Of a stretch of 64,000 bases of DNA, positions 63,985 through 64,000 are shown piece after piece. Position 1 is the first letter of the stretch. Each line of letters begins with the position of its first letter. The stretch is from Natrinema gari JCM 14663 (GTDB lineage Archaea > Halobacteriota > Halobacteria > Halobacteriales > Natrialbaceae), in assembly GCF_000337175.1 (NCBI RefSeq), contig NZ_AOIJ01000087.1, positions 34,988 to 98,987 of the forward strand, given 5' to 3'. A program made the position numbers and the translations under genes. The notes under the pieces were generated by a model that saw only the letters and a program-made list of their open reading frames with translations, was not told where the DNA came from and ran no database searches.

Positions 63985-64000
63985 CTGTCTCTTATACACA
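63985..64000. other. Nextera/Tn5 mosaic-end adapter sequence (artifact)
   Basis: The last 16 bases, CTGTCTCTTATACACA, match the Tn5 mosaic end used in Nextera libraries (CTGTCTCTTATACACATCT) exactly as far as they go. On the minus strand it reads through as the well-known artifact start MYKRQ. It is untrimmed adapter at a contig end, not genomic DNA. Confidence 0.95.

Noticed and set aside
63424..63999. Minus-strand frame beginning MYKRQ at the right end
   Set aside because: Its start comes from the Tn5 adapter and the body is an off-frame reading of cobN.

Overview
The window reads as a piece of the main chromosome of a haloarchaeon. The proteins are strongly acidic, G+C is high (about 65% in typical coding stretches), many genes overlap by ATGA or have TATA-like boxes about 25-35 bases before the start codon (leaderless style), and the gene families are haloarchaeal: TFE, Trm56, CheC/CheD, HTH_10 regulators, DUF3209 and CbiX-ferredoxin fusions. 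A member of the Natrinema/Haloterrigena group is a reasonable guess, but I cannot fix the genus. I saw no rRNA, tRNA, CRISPR array or insertion sequence.

Layout. (1) 1-6626, plus strand: the end of a type IV pilus-like operon. It holds an acidic C-terminal tail (probably of the motor ATPase), a two-domain membrane platform protein, and five proteins with N-terminal pilin-like hydrophobic segments. One of these carries a low-G+C bactofilin-like beta-helix domain. (2) 6728-18142: a complete chemotaxis cluster on the minus strand (cheW, cheY, cheB, a very long cheA, two CheC proteins, cheD, cheR, then a degenerate nuclease-like protein), with a second cheW divergent to it. (3) 18289-25515: mixed housekeeping genes, including a DUF5803 lipoprotein, DUF2110, TFE, an MBL hydrolase, an acyl-CoA ligase and Trm56. 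(4) 25643-35968: an acetate island with two acetyl-CoA synthetase paralogues, a sodium:solute symporter with its DUF4212 partner, three Usp proteins, and a regulator that joins a tyrosine-recombinase-like domain to PAS, GAF and HTH_10. (5) 36170-39495: a tungstate-type ABC transporter with a ModE-like regulator. (6) 39556-40329: two small unrecognised genes, one of them frameshifted.

(7) 40435-49645, minus strand: a cobalamin operon, cbiT-cbiL-cbiF-cbiG-cbiH-cbiH-ferredoxin-unknown-cbiX/ferredoxin-DUF3209-beta-propeller. After a non-cobalamin insert (a membrane protein, a FabG/PhaB-like reductase and a TraB-RDD fusion) come cbiA/cobB (53938-55245) and, at the right edge, cbiE, cbiC and a cobN that runs off the window. 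The pathway is therefore the anaerobic-type (Cbi) ring route, with both an early chelatase (CbiX) and a late-type chelatase subunit (CobN). Between cobB and cbiE lie a plus-strand FMN reductase/quinone oxidoreductase pair, a zinc-ribbon ArsR-type regulator and a rubredoxin-like gene with a clear promoter palindrome.

The most interesting points are: the unknown protein in the cobalamin operon, which looks like a double LAGLIDADG fold with both catalytic acids lost; an 11-base motif shared by the two cobalamin promoters visible here; the bactofilin-like domain in the pilus operon; and the TraB-RDD and recombinase-PAS-GAF-HTH fusions. The last 16 bases are Nextera/Tn5 adapter sequence, not genome.
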